Source: an uncultured Clostridia bacterium (GTDB taxonomy: Bacteria; Bacillota; Clostridia; Oscillospirales; Oscillospiraceae). Taken from it: a stretch of 45,397 bases of DNA. A model generated the notes under the pieces. That model saw only the letters and a list, made by a program, of their open reading frames with translations, did no database searches and was not told the origin of the DNA. The number at the start of each line of letters is the position of its first letter. Position 1 is the stretch's first letter. The stretch is taken from positions 1-45,397 of the forward strand of contig CAMNAO010000009.1 in NCBI GenBank assembly GCA_946531435.1, written 5' to 3'. The position numbers were made by a program, and so were the translations under genes. Shown here piece by piece: positions 6,927 through 14,348 of this stretch.

Positions 6927-8600
6927 ATGACGAACTTATCCCGTAGAGACTTTCTAAAGGTCATGGGCCTCGGCACCGTGGGCCTGGTGGGCGCGCTTGC
7001 TCTGGCCGGCTGCGGCGACGGCGCCAGCAAGACGGGCACCAACACCGGTTCCGACAGCGCGAATACCGGCAGCAGCGAGAATACCGCCACCGGCAAGACG
7101 GTGGAGAACGTGGTCAATGAGATCCCCACTACATCGCAGGATTCGATTACTTTCGGTGCGTCCGCTGCCATCACCACCCTGCAGCCCTATCTGGGCGTTG
7201 GCTTGGTTCCTACCCTTATTACCTATGGCGTGTATGAAACCCTCTTTGCCTTCGGCGAGGACAATACCACGCTGGAGCCCCGCCTGGCCAAGGGAGTCCA
7301 GACCGATGACAATCTGACCTACGACGTGGAGATCTATGACAACATTTATGACTCCAACGGCAACCACATTACGGCGGATGACGTGGTGTTCAGCTTCCAT
7401 GCCTATAAAGAGAGCGGCGTGGGCCTCGCCAAGACGGAGAGCATCGAGAAGACCGGCGACTATTCCGTGCGGATCGTGGTGGTGGACAACGCCATCGGCA
7501 CCTGGGATGATACGGTGAGGAAGACTGCGATCGTTTCCGAAAAAGAGTATAATGCCAGCGAAGATGGTTTCTCTACCGCTCCGGTAGGCACAGGAATGTA
7601 TGCGGTTACCGAGTTCAAGCCCGGCATCAGTCTCACCGTTACCAAGCGGGACGATTATTGGCAGGCCGATGAGAGCAAGCGTGCCTTCCTGGCCAGTGCC
7701 AATATGGATGAGCTCACCCAGATGGTGATTGCGGAGGCTTCTCAGCTGGCGGTGGCCCTGCAAACGGGGGCCATTGATCTTGCCAGCATTCCTCAGGCTG
7801 TGGCAGATCCCTTCATGGGCAACAGCGATTATGCGTTCTTCCCCCTGACCGCGCCTTTGGGTCTGCAAGTTTACTTCTCCGGTGACGCTCACAGTCCCGT
7901 GGCAGATAACCAGAAGCTGCGCCAGGCCATCCTGTACGCGATCGACGTGGATGCTATCATTACTGTGGCTTATGACGGCTACGGTGAGAGGCAGTATACC
8001 TTTGGCCCTTCCGCTGCTTCCGATTTCCAGGAGAAGTGGAGAAACGAGGACTACTACAACTATGATGTAGACAAGGCCAAGGCGCTGCTGGAAGAGGCCG
8101 GCTACAAGCCCGGTGAGCTTCACCTGCAGATCCTCTCCATCGGGGCCATTGATGCCTGGAGCAAGGCCTGCCAGGTCATGCAGCAGAATCTCTCCGCCAT
8201 CGGCATCGACCTGGAGATCCTGAACTACGAGGCCGCTCTCTACGGCTCTTACATGAACGACGGACAGTATTACGATATGCTGATCAACAACGTTACCCAG
8301 AATTATCTGGTTACCGCCTGGAATGCCAAGCTGGGTGCTCAGAACTTTGGAGGAAAAACCTGCACCAGCATTGACGATCCCAAGCTGCAGGAGCTCCTGA
8401 AGGGCTGCCTCTTCGAGGAGAATCACACCCCCGAGAATGTGGATGCCTTCCACTCCTATCTGAAGGAGCAGGCCTATGCCTACGGCCTCTGTGCCCCCCA
8501 GAACTTCACCTTCGCCAAGAAGGAAGTGGGCATGGTCGAGCCCTATTACGACTACATTGGCGGCATGTATCTCCCCTGCTGCAAGTACGCCGGCAAGTAA
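6927..8600 (+). CDS. Peptide/nickel-type ABC transporter substrate-binding lipoprotein (family 5), system 1
   Basis: 557 residues. The N terminus combines a twin-arginine motif (SRRDFLK) with a lipobox LAGC (Cys about 29), so it should be exported folded and lipid-anchored outside the membrane. A Gly/Ser/Thr-rich linker follows. The body has family 5 (DppA/OppA) features such as ITADDVVFSFHA and QKLRQAILYAIDVDAI. It captures peptides or other small solutes for the permease and ATPase genes that follow. ATG 6927 has AAAAAGGAG upstream. Family 5 proteins also bind sugars, opines, nickel-chelates and polyamines, so a peptide substrate is not certain. Confidence 0.92.
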   Translation: MTNLSRRDFLKVMGLGTVGLVGALALAGCGDGASKTGTNTGSDSANTGSSENTATGKTVENVVNEIPTTSQDSITFGASAAITTLQPYLGVGLVPTLITYGVYETLFAFGEDNTTLEPRLAKGVQTDDNLTYDVEIYDNIYDSNGNHITADDVVFSFHAYKESGVGLAKTESIEKTGDYSVRIVVVDNAIGTWDDTVRKTAIVSEKEYNASEDGFSTAPVGTGMYAVTEFKPGISLTVTKRDDYWQADESKRAFLASANMDELTQMVIAEASQLAVALQTGAIDLASIPQAVADPFMGNSDYAFFPLTAPLGLQVYFSGDAHSPVADNQKLRQAILYAIDVDAIITVAYDGYGERQYTFGPSAASDFQEKWRNEDYYNYDVDKAKALLEEAGYKPGELHLQILSIGAIDAWSKACQVMQQNLSAIGIDLEILNYEAALYGSYMNDGQYYDMLINNVTQNYLVTAWNAKLGAQNFGGKTCTSIDDPKLQELLKGCLFEENHTPENVDAFHSYLKEQAYAYGLCAPQNFTFAKKEVGMVEPYYDYIGGMYLPCCKYAGK

Positions 8601-8628
8601 GCTTAGAACCCGTAAACCCGCTTTTCTT

Positions 8629-8658
8629 CCGGGGCGCGGCATTGGCGCCGCGCCCCGG
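8629..8658 (+). terminator. GC-rich stem-loop between binding protein and permease
   Basis: Arms 8629-8640 and 8647-8658 give a 12-bp GC-rich stem with a 6-base loop and no T tract. It is more likely an mRNA-stabilising or partial-attenuation hairpin that raises binding-protein output relative to the permeases than a full terminator. Confidence 0.55.
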
Positions 8659-8686
8659 GATTCATTCAGAAAGGTGAAAACGATTT

Positions 8687-9631
8687 ATGTTCAAGTATTT
8701 TCTAAAGCGGCTCCTGTGGATGATCCCCATCGTTCTTGGCGTTGCGATCATCACCTTTACGCTGCTGTACTTCACTCCTGGTGACCCCGCCTATATCATT
8801 CTGGGGTCCAACGCCACGGAGGTGGAGTTGGAGAACCTTCGGGAAACCCTGGGCGTCAATCAGCCCTATCTGGTGCGGCTTGTGAAATATCTGGGGGATG
8901 TGTTTCTCCGCTTTGACCTGGGCACCTCCTATTCCACGAAAACCAGCGTCACCGGGGAGCTGATTTACCGGCTGCCCAACACGCTGCTGCTAACCATTGC
9001 CAGCCTGGCCATTTCTGTACTGATCGGACTCCCCCTGGGTGTCACCGCAGCAGTAAACCAGAACCGGCTGGGCGACCGAGTCAGTATGCTGCTGGCCCTT
9101 CTGGGTGTTTCCATGCCCAGCTTCTGGCTGGCCATGCTGCTGGTCATTCTATTCGCTGTGAAGCTGCATTGGCTGCCCGCCATGGGCGTGGGAGGGCTGA
9201 AGTACTGGATCCTTCCCGCCCTTTCCGGCTCCACCGGAGGCATCGCCAGCATCGCCCGCCAGACCCGTTCCAGCATGCTGGAGGTCATCCGGTCCGACTA
9301 TGTGACCACGGCCCGGGCCAAGGGCGTCAAGGAGCGGAACGTGATCTACGGGCACGCCCTGCCCAACGCTCTCATCCCCATCATTACGCTGGTGGGAACC
9401 CAATTCGGCATGATGCTGGGCGGCACTTTGATTCTGGAGAACATCTTCGGCATTCCCGGCGTGGGCTCCTATCTGACCACCGCCGTAAGCTCCCGTGACT
9501 ATCCCGTGGTCCAGGGCGGCGTAGTGTTCCTGGCCATCTGCTTCAGCTTCTGTATGCTGATGGTGGACATGATTTACGCCCTTGTGGACCCCCGGATCAA
9601 GGCACAATACGAAGGAAAGAAGGGAAAGTGA
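8687..9631 (+). CDS. ABC transporter permease, DppB/OppB type, system 1
   Basis: 314 residues with the expected six membrane segments: the first at about 9-30 (MIPIVLGVAIITFTLLYF), then segments around 100, 135, 175, 240 and 285. The conserved N-terminal FTPGDPAYIILG and the EAA-type loop (RSDYVTTARAKGVKERNVIYGHALPNALIP) that contacts the ATPases are present. ATG 8687 follows AGAAAGGTG. One base separates its stop from the next permease start. Confidence 0.93.
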   Translation: MFKYFLKRLLWMIPIVLGVAIITFTLLYFTPGDPAYIILGSNATEVELENLRETLGVNQPYLVRLVKYLGDVFLRFDLGTSYSTKTSVTGELIYRLPNTLLLTIASLAISVLIGLPLGVTAAVNQNRLGDRVSMLLALLGVSMPSFWLAMLLVILFAVKLHWLPAMGVGGLKYWILPALSGSTGGIASIARQTRSSMLEVIRSDYVTTARAKGVKERNVIYGHALPNALIPIITLVGTQFGMMLGGTLILENIFGIPGVGSYLTTAVSSRDYPVVQGGVVFLAICFSFCMLMVDMIYALVDPRIKAQYEGKKGK

Positions 9632-9632
9632 C

Positions 9633-10505
9633 ATGGCTAACACAAAGACTTCCACAGCCAAAAAGAAGAGCCACTTTCGGATGGTCCTTCGCCAGCTGAA
9701 AAAGAATCGGGCGGCCATGATCGGCCTTGCCATTTTCCTCGTCGAGGTGGCCATCGCTGTGTTCGCCCCCGCCCTGATGCCCTACGGCTATACCGACGCC
9801 GACTACACCGCCCTGCATCAGCCTCCCACGGCGAGGCACCTTCTGGGCACCGACGATATGGGCCGGGATATTCTCTCCCGCCTGATGTACGGCGCCCGCT
9901 ACTCCCTGGTGATGGGCCTTACCTCTACTGCCGGCGCCATGTTCCTGGGAATCTGCGTGGGCTCTATCGCGGGCTACTTCGGCGGCCAGGTAGACAACAT
10001 CATCATGCGGATCCTGGATATCATTCAGTCCATTCCCGGCATGCTTCTGACCATCGCCTTGGCGGCGGTGCTGGGCACCGGCGTGGACAAGACCATCATG
10101 GCCCTGTCTGTGGCGGGCATCTCGGGTTATGCACGGCTCCTGCGGGCAAATATGCTGAATGTGCGCAACCTGGAGTACATTGAGGCCTCCCAGTCCATCA
10201 ACTGCTCCAAGCTGCGGATCATCGTCAGCCACATGATCCCCAACAGCATCTCCCCTCTCATTGTTACCGCCACCATGAGTGTGGCCTCTACCATCGTTCT
10301 GGCCGCCAGCCTCAGCTTCATCGGCCTGGGCGTACAGCCCCCCTCCCCGGAGTGGGGCGCCATGCTGGCCGGCGGCCGGGCCTGGATCCAGCAGTATCCC
10401 CATATCGTCATCTTCCCCGGCCTTGCCATCATGATTACGGTGCTCTCCCTGAATATGCTGGGCGACGGCCTGCGGGACGCCCTGGACCCCAAGCTGAAGA
10501 ACTGA
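9633..10505 (+). CDS. ABC transporter permease, DppC/OppC type, system 1
   Basis: 290 residues from ATG 9633, preceded by AAGGAAAGAAGGG; an upstream in-frame ATG at 9582 lies inside the previous gene. It shows the DppC pattern: a first membrane helix at about 30-50, then the periplasm-like loop with HLLGTDDMGRDILSRLMYGAR, five further helices and the EAA loop around YIEASQSINCSKLRIIVSHMIPN. It pairs with the preceding permease to form the channel. Confidence 0.93.
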   Translation: MANTKTSTAKKKSHFRMVLRQLKKNRAAMIGLAIFLVEVAIAVFAPALMPYGYTDADYTALHQPPTARHLLGTDDMGRDILSRLMYGARYSLVMGLTSTAGAMFLGICVGSIAGYFGGQVDNIIMRILDIIQSIPGMLLTIALAAVLGTGVDKTIMALSVAGISGYARLLRANMLNVRNLEYIEASQSINCSKLRIIVSHMIPNSISPLIVTATMSVASTIVLAASLSFIGLGVQPPSPEWGAMLAGGRAWIQQYPHIVIFPGLAIMITVLSLNMLGDGLRDALDPKLKN

Positions 10506-10521
10506 GAAAGGCGGCAGAACA

Positions 10522-11532
10522 ATGGCTATAACGAAGAATACCAACGAAATGCCTTTCCTGCAGATCAAGGATCTGGTGGTGGAGTACACCTCTGACGGGG
10601 AGACCATCCATGCGGTCAACGGCGTGGATCTCAGCCTCAGGCGGGGCGAAACCCTGGGCCTCGTGGGAGAGACCGGCGCCGGAAAGACCACCATTGCCAA
10701 ATCCATCCTGCGGATCCTGCCCGACCGCAGCGCCAAGATCTGCGGCGGTGAGATCTTTGTCAACGGAAAGGACCTTCTGAAGCTCTCCGAGCCCGAGATA
10801 CAGCAGATCCGCGGCAATGAGATCGCCATGATCTTCCAGGACCCCATGACAGCCCTAAACCCGGTAAAGCGGGTGGGGGATCAGATCGCCGAGGTCATCC
10901 GGATCCACAACAGCATCTCTCCCGCCGAGGTGGAGAAGCGGGCCAAGGAAATGCTGGAGCTGGTGGGCATCCCCGCCCAGCGTTTCCGGGAGTATCCCCA
11001 CCAGTTCTCCGGCGGCATGAAGCAGCGGGTGGTTATTGCCATCGCCCTGGCCTGCAACCCGGATCTCCTGCTGGCGGATGAGCCCACCACCGCCCTGGAC
11101 GTGACCATTCAGGCCCAGGTGCTGGATATGATCGCCGACCTGAAGAAGCAGAAGAACTCCTCCATGATTATGATCACCCACGATTTGGGCGTGGTGGCCG
11201 AGGTCTGTGACCAGGTGGGCATCATCTACGCCGGTGAGATCGTGGAGTACGGCTCCAAGGAGCAGATCTTTGACCATCCCACACATCCTTATACCATCGG
11301 ACTTTTCGGGGCCATTCCGGATATGAATGAGGATGAGGAGTGGCTGCACCCCATCGAGGGGCTTCCCCCCGATCCCACCAATCTTCCCCAGGGCTGCGCC
11401 TTCAACCCCCGTTGCCCCTATGCCACGGAGGAGTGCCGGAAGGGAAAGATTCCCTTTGCCGAGACCCCGGACGGCCATCTGAGCCGCTGCCTGCATACCG
11501 CTGAAGTACTGAAGAAGGAGGCAAACGCATGA
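10522..11532 (+). CDS. ABC transporter ATPase, DppD/OppD type, system 1
   Basis: 336 residues. Walker A GETGAGKTT (about 52-60), Q-loop IFQDPMTALNP, signature FSGGMKQR, Walker B LLLADEPTTALD and switch His in MITHDLGVVAE. The C-terminal oligopeptide-transporter domain has the spaced cysteines (GCAFNPRCPYATEECRKG) seen in family members that bind an iron-sulfur cluster. ATG 10522 follows AAAGGCGG. It overlaps the next ATPase by four bases (ATGA). Confidence 0.93.
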   Translation: MAITKNTNEMPFLQIKDLVVEYTSDGETIHAVNGVDLSLRRGETLGLVGETGAGKTTIAKSILRILPDRSAKICGGEIFVNGKDLLKLSEPEIQQIRGNEIAMIFQDPMTALNPVKRVGDQIAEVIRIHNSISPAEVEKRAKEMLELVGIPAQRFREYPHQFSGGMKQRVVIAIALACNPDLLLADEPTTALDVTIQAQVLDMIADLKKQKNSSMIMITHDLGVVAEVCDQVGIIYAGEIVEYGSKEQIFDHPTHPYTIGLFGAIPDMNEDEEWLHPIEGLPPDPTNLPQGCAFNPRCPYATEECRKGKIPFAETPDGHLSRCLHTAEVLKKEANA

Positions 11533-12488
11533 GCACGCCTTTAATTGAAACCAAGGGACTAAAAAAGTACTTCACCACGGCCTACGGCCCCCTGCATGCG
11601 GTGGACGATGTGAATCTTACCATTCAGCGCGGCACCACTCTGGGCGTGGTGGGGGAGTCCGGCTGCGGCAAGTCCACCCTGGGCCGGACCATTATCCACC
11701 TTCTGGAGAGCACCGACGGCCAGATCCTGTTCAACGGTGAGGACGTGACCCATGTGAAGGGGAAGGCCCTTCACGAGGTGCGGGAGAGAATGCAGATCAT
11801 TTTCCAGGATCCCTACTCCTCCCTGGATCCCCGGAAGACCATTCTGGATACGGTGCGGGAGCCGCTGGTGGTCTCCAAGCGCTATAAGAAGAGCGAGATC
11901 GACGACGCCACCGATGAGCTCATGGAGCTGGTGGGCATTGACAACCGCCTGAAATACTCCTATCCCCATGAGCTGGACGGCGGCCGCCGTCAGCGGGTCG
12001 GCATTGCCCGTGCCCTGGCGCTGAATCCGGACTTTGTGGTCTGCGATGAACCGGTTTCCGCTCTGGATGTATCCATCCAGGCCCAGGTACTCAACCTCCT
12101 CAAGCGGCTGCAGCAGCAAAAGCAGCTTACCTATATGTTTGTCACCCACGACCTGAGCGTGGTGCGGCACATTTCCGACGATATCTGCGTCATGTACCTG
12201 GGTCAGGTGGTGGAGCTCTGCCCCTCGAAGGAGCTCTTTAAAATGCCCCTGCACCCCTACACCAAGGCCCTTCTCAGCGCCATTCCTTCGGTGGATATCC
12301 ACAATCCCATGAAGCGTGAAATCCTTCAGGGCGAGCTGACAAGCCCCATCAACCCCAAGCCGGGCTGCCGCTTTGCGTCCCGCTGCAAATACGCCACGGC
12401 GGAATGCGAAAAGCCCCAGGTGCTGGAGGAGATCTCCCCCAATCACCGGGTGGCCTGCTGCCGCGTGAAGGAAATCAATAACCTGTAA
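11529..12488 (+). CDS. ABC transporter ATPase, DppF/OppF type, system 1
   Basis: 319 residues. Walker [10 protein letters not shown] (about 44-52), Q-loop IFQDPYSSLDP, Walker [13 protein letters not shown], switch His in FVTHDLSVVRH, and a C-terminal Cys-rich domain (GCRFASRCKYATAEC). The signature is unusual: LDGGRRQR instead of LSGGQxQR, the Ser replaced by Asp. Similar variants occur in some OppF subgroups. It should heterodimerise with the preceding ATPase. Last gene of the ABC operon, followed by a GC-rich hairpin at 12505-12544. Confidence 0.93.
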   Translation: MSTPLIETKGLKKYFTTAYGPLHAVDDVNLTIQRGTTLGVVGESGCGKSTLGRTIIHLLESTDGQILFNGEDVTHVKGKALHEVRERMQIIFQDPYSSLDPRKTILDTVREPLVVSKRYKKSEIDDATDELMELVGIDNRLKYSYPHELDGGRRQRVGIARALALNPDFVVCDEPVSALDVSIQAQVLNLLKRLQQQKQLTYMFVTHDLSVVRHISDDICVMYLGQVVELCPSKELFKMPLHPYTKALLSAIPSVDIHNPMKREILQGELTSPINPKPGCRFASRCKYATAECEKPQVLEEISPNHRVACCRVKEINNL

Positions 12489-12504
12489 CCTTTGAAAACG
12501 GTCA

Positions 12505-12544
12505 TAAGGAGGCCGGGAGACCGTCCGGTCGCCCGGCCTCCTTA
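12505..12544 (+). terminator. Hairpin after ABC operon 1
   Basis: A 13-bp stem (12505-12517 with 12532-12544) topped by an inner GACCG/CGGTC pairing (12519-12523/12526-12530). There is no T tract; the next hairpin begins at its last base. Partial termination or attenuation before the AEC gene is likely. Confidence 0.6.
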
Positions 12545-12560
12545 AACCTCCGGGAGGTTT
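12544..12560 (+). promoter_or_regulatory. Ribosome-site hairpin before the AEC carrier gene
   Basis: AAACCTC (12544-12550) and GAGGTTT (12554-12560) form a 7-bp hairpin whose 3' arm holds the GGGAGG ribosome site of the gene starting at 12562. It shares its first base with the preceding stem, so the two structures may compete. Confidence 0.5.
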
Positions 12561-12561
12561 T

Positions 12562-13467
12562 ATGGAAAACGCGATTCTGATTTTAAAGCAAATCCTGGTG
12601 ATGTTCTGTTATATGGCCATCGGCTGTGCGCTCTACAAGACAGGACGCATCACCAAAGAGGGGAGCGCGTCACTGGCCAATCTCTTGCTCTATGCCGTGC
12701 TTCCGGCGGTTGTGCTGAATTCTCTTGCAGTCAGCGACTCCCGTGAAAAAGCCGGCGCCCTGCTTATGAGCCTCCTGGCCGCAGCGATTCTGCTGGCGGC
12801 GGCGATGCTTGTCTCCCATCTCCTTTTTCGGAAGAACCCTGTCAATGACTTCGGAGCGGCGTTCTCGAATGCCGGCTTCATGGGCTTTCCTCTGATCTCA
12901 GCCCTGCTGGGGCAGGAGTCCGTGTTTTACGCGGTTGGTTTTGTGGCGCTGCTCAACGCGCTGCAATGGACCTACGGACAGTATCTCATGAGCGGGGACC
13001 GGAACCAGCTTCGTCCGATGACGGTGCTGCGGAATCCGCTGGTATTGTCCCTGCTGCTGGGACTCATTCTCTTTTTCTCGGGGATCCAGCTTCCGCCCCT
13101 TATCAAAACGGGCCTTGCCGCGGTGGCGTCCATGAACGCGCCACTGGCAATGATTATTCTTGGAATCTATCTTGCCCAGATGGATGTGATCGGGACGCTT
13201 TCCAATCCCTCGGTCTATTTGACCTCTGCGGTACGGCTTGTGGTGATTCCGCTCCTCTCTTTGGCCATTCTTCATTTTATGCCCATGATGGGAACTGAAA
13301 TGAAAACAGCCCTCTACCTGGCAGCCATGGCCCCGGTGGGCAGCAATGTTGCCGTTTATGCTCAGAAGCAGGGGCGTGATTTCTCCTATGCTGTGGGCCT
13401 TGTATGTGTCAGCACCATCCTCTCCCTTGTGACGATGCCGCTGCTGATCCTGCTTATCGGCGGATAA
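12562..13467 (+). CDS. AEC (auxin efflux carrier) family transporter
   Basis: 301 residues, highly hydrophobic, with about eight to ten membrane segments in two inverted halves. Typical AEC elements: start ILILKQILVMFCYMAIGCAL, the broken helix near YAVLPAVVLNSL and the C-terminal AAMAPVGSNVAVYAQ. The family exports or exchanges small carboxylates (malate, malonate, other organic acids). It sits just after ABC operon 1, so it may handle a product of the imported solute; this link is inferred. It has its own ribosome site inside a hairpin. Confidence 0.88.
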   Translation: MENAILILKQILVMFCYMAIGCALYKTGRITKEGSASLANLLLYAVLPAVVLNSLAVSDSREKAGALLMSLLAAAILLAAAMLVSHLLFRKNPVNDFGAAFSNAGFMGFPLISALLGQESVFYAVGFVALLNALQWTYGQYLMSGDRNQLRPMTVLRNPLVLSLLLGLILFFSGIQLPPLIKTGLAAVASMNAPLAMIILGIYLAQMDVIGTLSNPSVYLTSAVRLVVIPLLSLAILHFMPMMGTEMKTALYLAAMAPVGSNVAVYAQKQGRDFSYAVGLVCVSTILSLVTMPLLILLIGG

Positions 13468-13529
13468 AAGGAATCCCACCGGCAAAACCGGCGGGAAGAG
13501 GCCACAGTTTTCTTTTTTTGACTTCTATT

Positions 13530-13543
13530 GGGACACGTGTCCT
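13530..13543. promoter_or_regulatory. Operator-like copy 4 (GGGACACGTGTCCT)
   Basis: Matches the esterase operator in 13 of 14 positions. It lies between the convergent AEC and TetR genes, downstream of both, with no promoter visible around it. Possibly a relic, a decoy site, or a hint that the adjacent TetR protein binds this motif. Confidence 0.5.
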
Positions 13544-13551
13544 GCACTTTT

Positions 13552-14163
13552 TTACGCCTTGATCCCGGCAAGCATCAGGGAAATGGCGTATTCCACGAAT
13601 TGTCTTGCCACCCCATGCTCATGAAGATAGGTCTCCTCACGGAGCATGATGTGCTCCGTCATGGATTGGGCGGCGAAGTAGAAGGTGAGCGCAGCATTGA
13701 TCTCGTCCTGTACAGGCTTGATGCTGCCGTCCTGCAGTCCCTTGCGGAAATAGTCCATGAACTGATACCGTGAGTAGTCGTTGAGTGTACGGTAGAACAC
13801 CTCCGGCGGCTCCACGGATTCGGACTTCAGGTTATACAGCGTGTCGAACTCCTTGATGAAGCGTACCATATCCAGGTTGCTGCAGAGCTTGTCCACGGCT
13901 TTGCGCATATAGATTGAAAACTGCTCAAAGCCGGAGAGGTCCTCCGGGATCTCCTCATCAATGGTCATGAGGCGGGTCAGTACATCGTTCAGGACATAAA
14001 AGGCGATGCTGAGGGAGCTGGGAAAGTGGCGATAGAGGGAGCTGCGGCTGATCCCCACCTTGGCGGCGATATCCTTCATCTCCGTATTGATAATGCCCTT
14101 TTCCACAAAGCTCTCCCGCGCCACCTCAATGACGCGCTTTTCCAGGGGAGTGAGCTCCTGCAT
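13552..14163 (-). CDS. TetR/AcrR-family transcriptional regulator
   Basis: 203 residues. The N-terminal 60 form the TetR DNA-binding domain: EVARESFVEKGIINTEMKDIAAKVGISRSSLYRHFPS, ending in the diagnostic YRHF. The remainder is a helical ligand and dimer domain with no recognisable effector signature. It is divergent from the GH3 operon and has a textbook promoter (14199-14227). Dyads at 14235-14264 lie on the GH3 side, so repression of the GH3 operon is the simplest model. A GGGACAC palindrome also lies 8 bases past its stop codon. Confidence 0.9.
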   Translation of the reverse strand: MQELTPLEKRVIEVARESFVEKGIINTEMKDIAAKVGISRSSLYRHFPSSLSIAFYVLNDVLTRLMTIDEEIPEDLSGFEQFSIYMRKAVDKLCSNLDMVRFIKEFDTLYNLKSESVEPPEVFYRTLNDYSRYQFMDYFRKGLQDGSIKPVQDEINAALTFYFAAQSMTEHIMLREETYLHEHGVARQFVEYAISLMLAGIKA

Positions 14164-14198
14164 GACGGTACCCTCCGATCCATGATTTCCTGCGTCAA

Positions 14199-14227
14199 AT
14201 CATATCGGCTTTTCCGGTGCTTGTCAA
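14199..14227 (-). promoter_or_regulatory. Promoter of the TetR gene
   Basis: Minus strand: TTGACA (14227-14222), 17-base spacer, TATGAT (14204-14199). A near-consensus promoter about 35 bases before the start codon. Confidence 0.8.
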
Positions 14228-14234
14228 GGCGACA

Positions 14235-14264
14235 AACCGACACGGTTAACTTCAAAACCGGTTT
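14235..14264. promoter_or_regulatory. Paired dyads AACCG-ACA-CGGTT and AAACCGGTTT upstream of the GH3 operon
   Basis: 13-bp dyad at 14235-14247 and 10-bp palindrome at 14255-14264 share AACCG half-sites, with centres about 18-19 bases apart. They lie between the TetR promoter and a weak rightward candidate promoter (TTCAAA 14251-14256, 18 bases, CATACT 14275-14280), which the second dyad overlaps. They are good candidates for the local TetR operator. Confidence 0.55.
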
Positions 14265-14348
14265 CTTATTCATTCATACTGACAAAACGAGGGATGCCCC
14301 TCTTTTCATAGCGGCAAAGCCGCAATCCAAAAACGGGAGGACCTTTCC

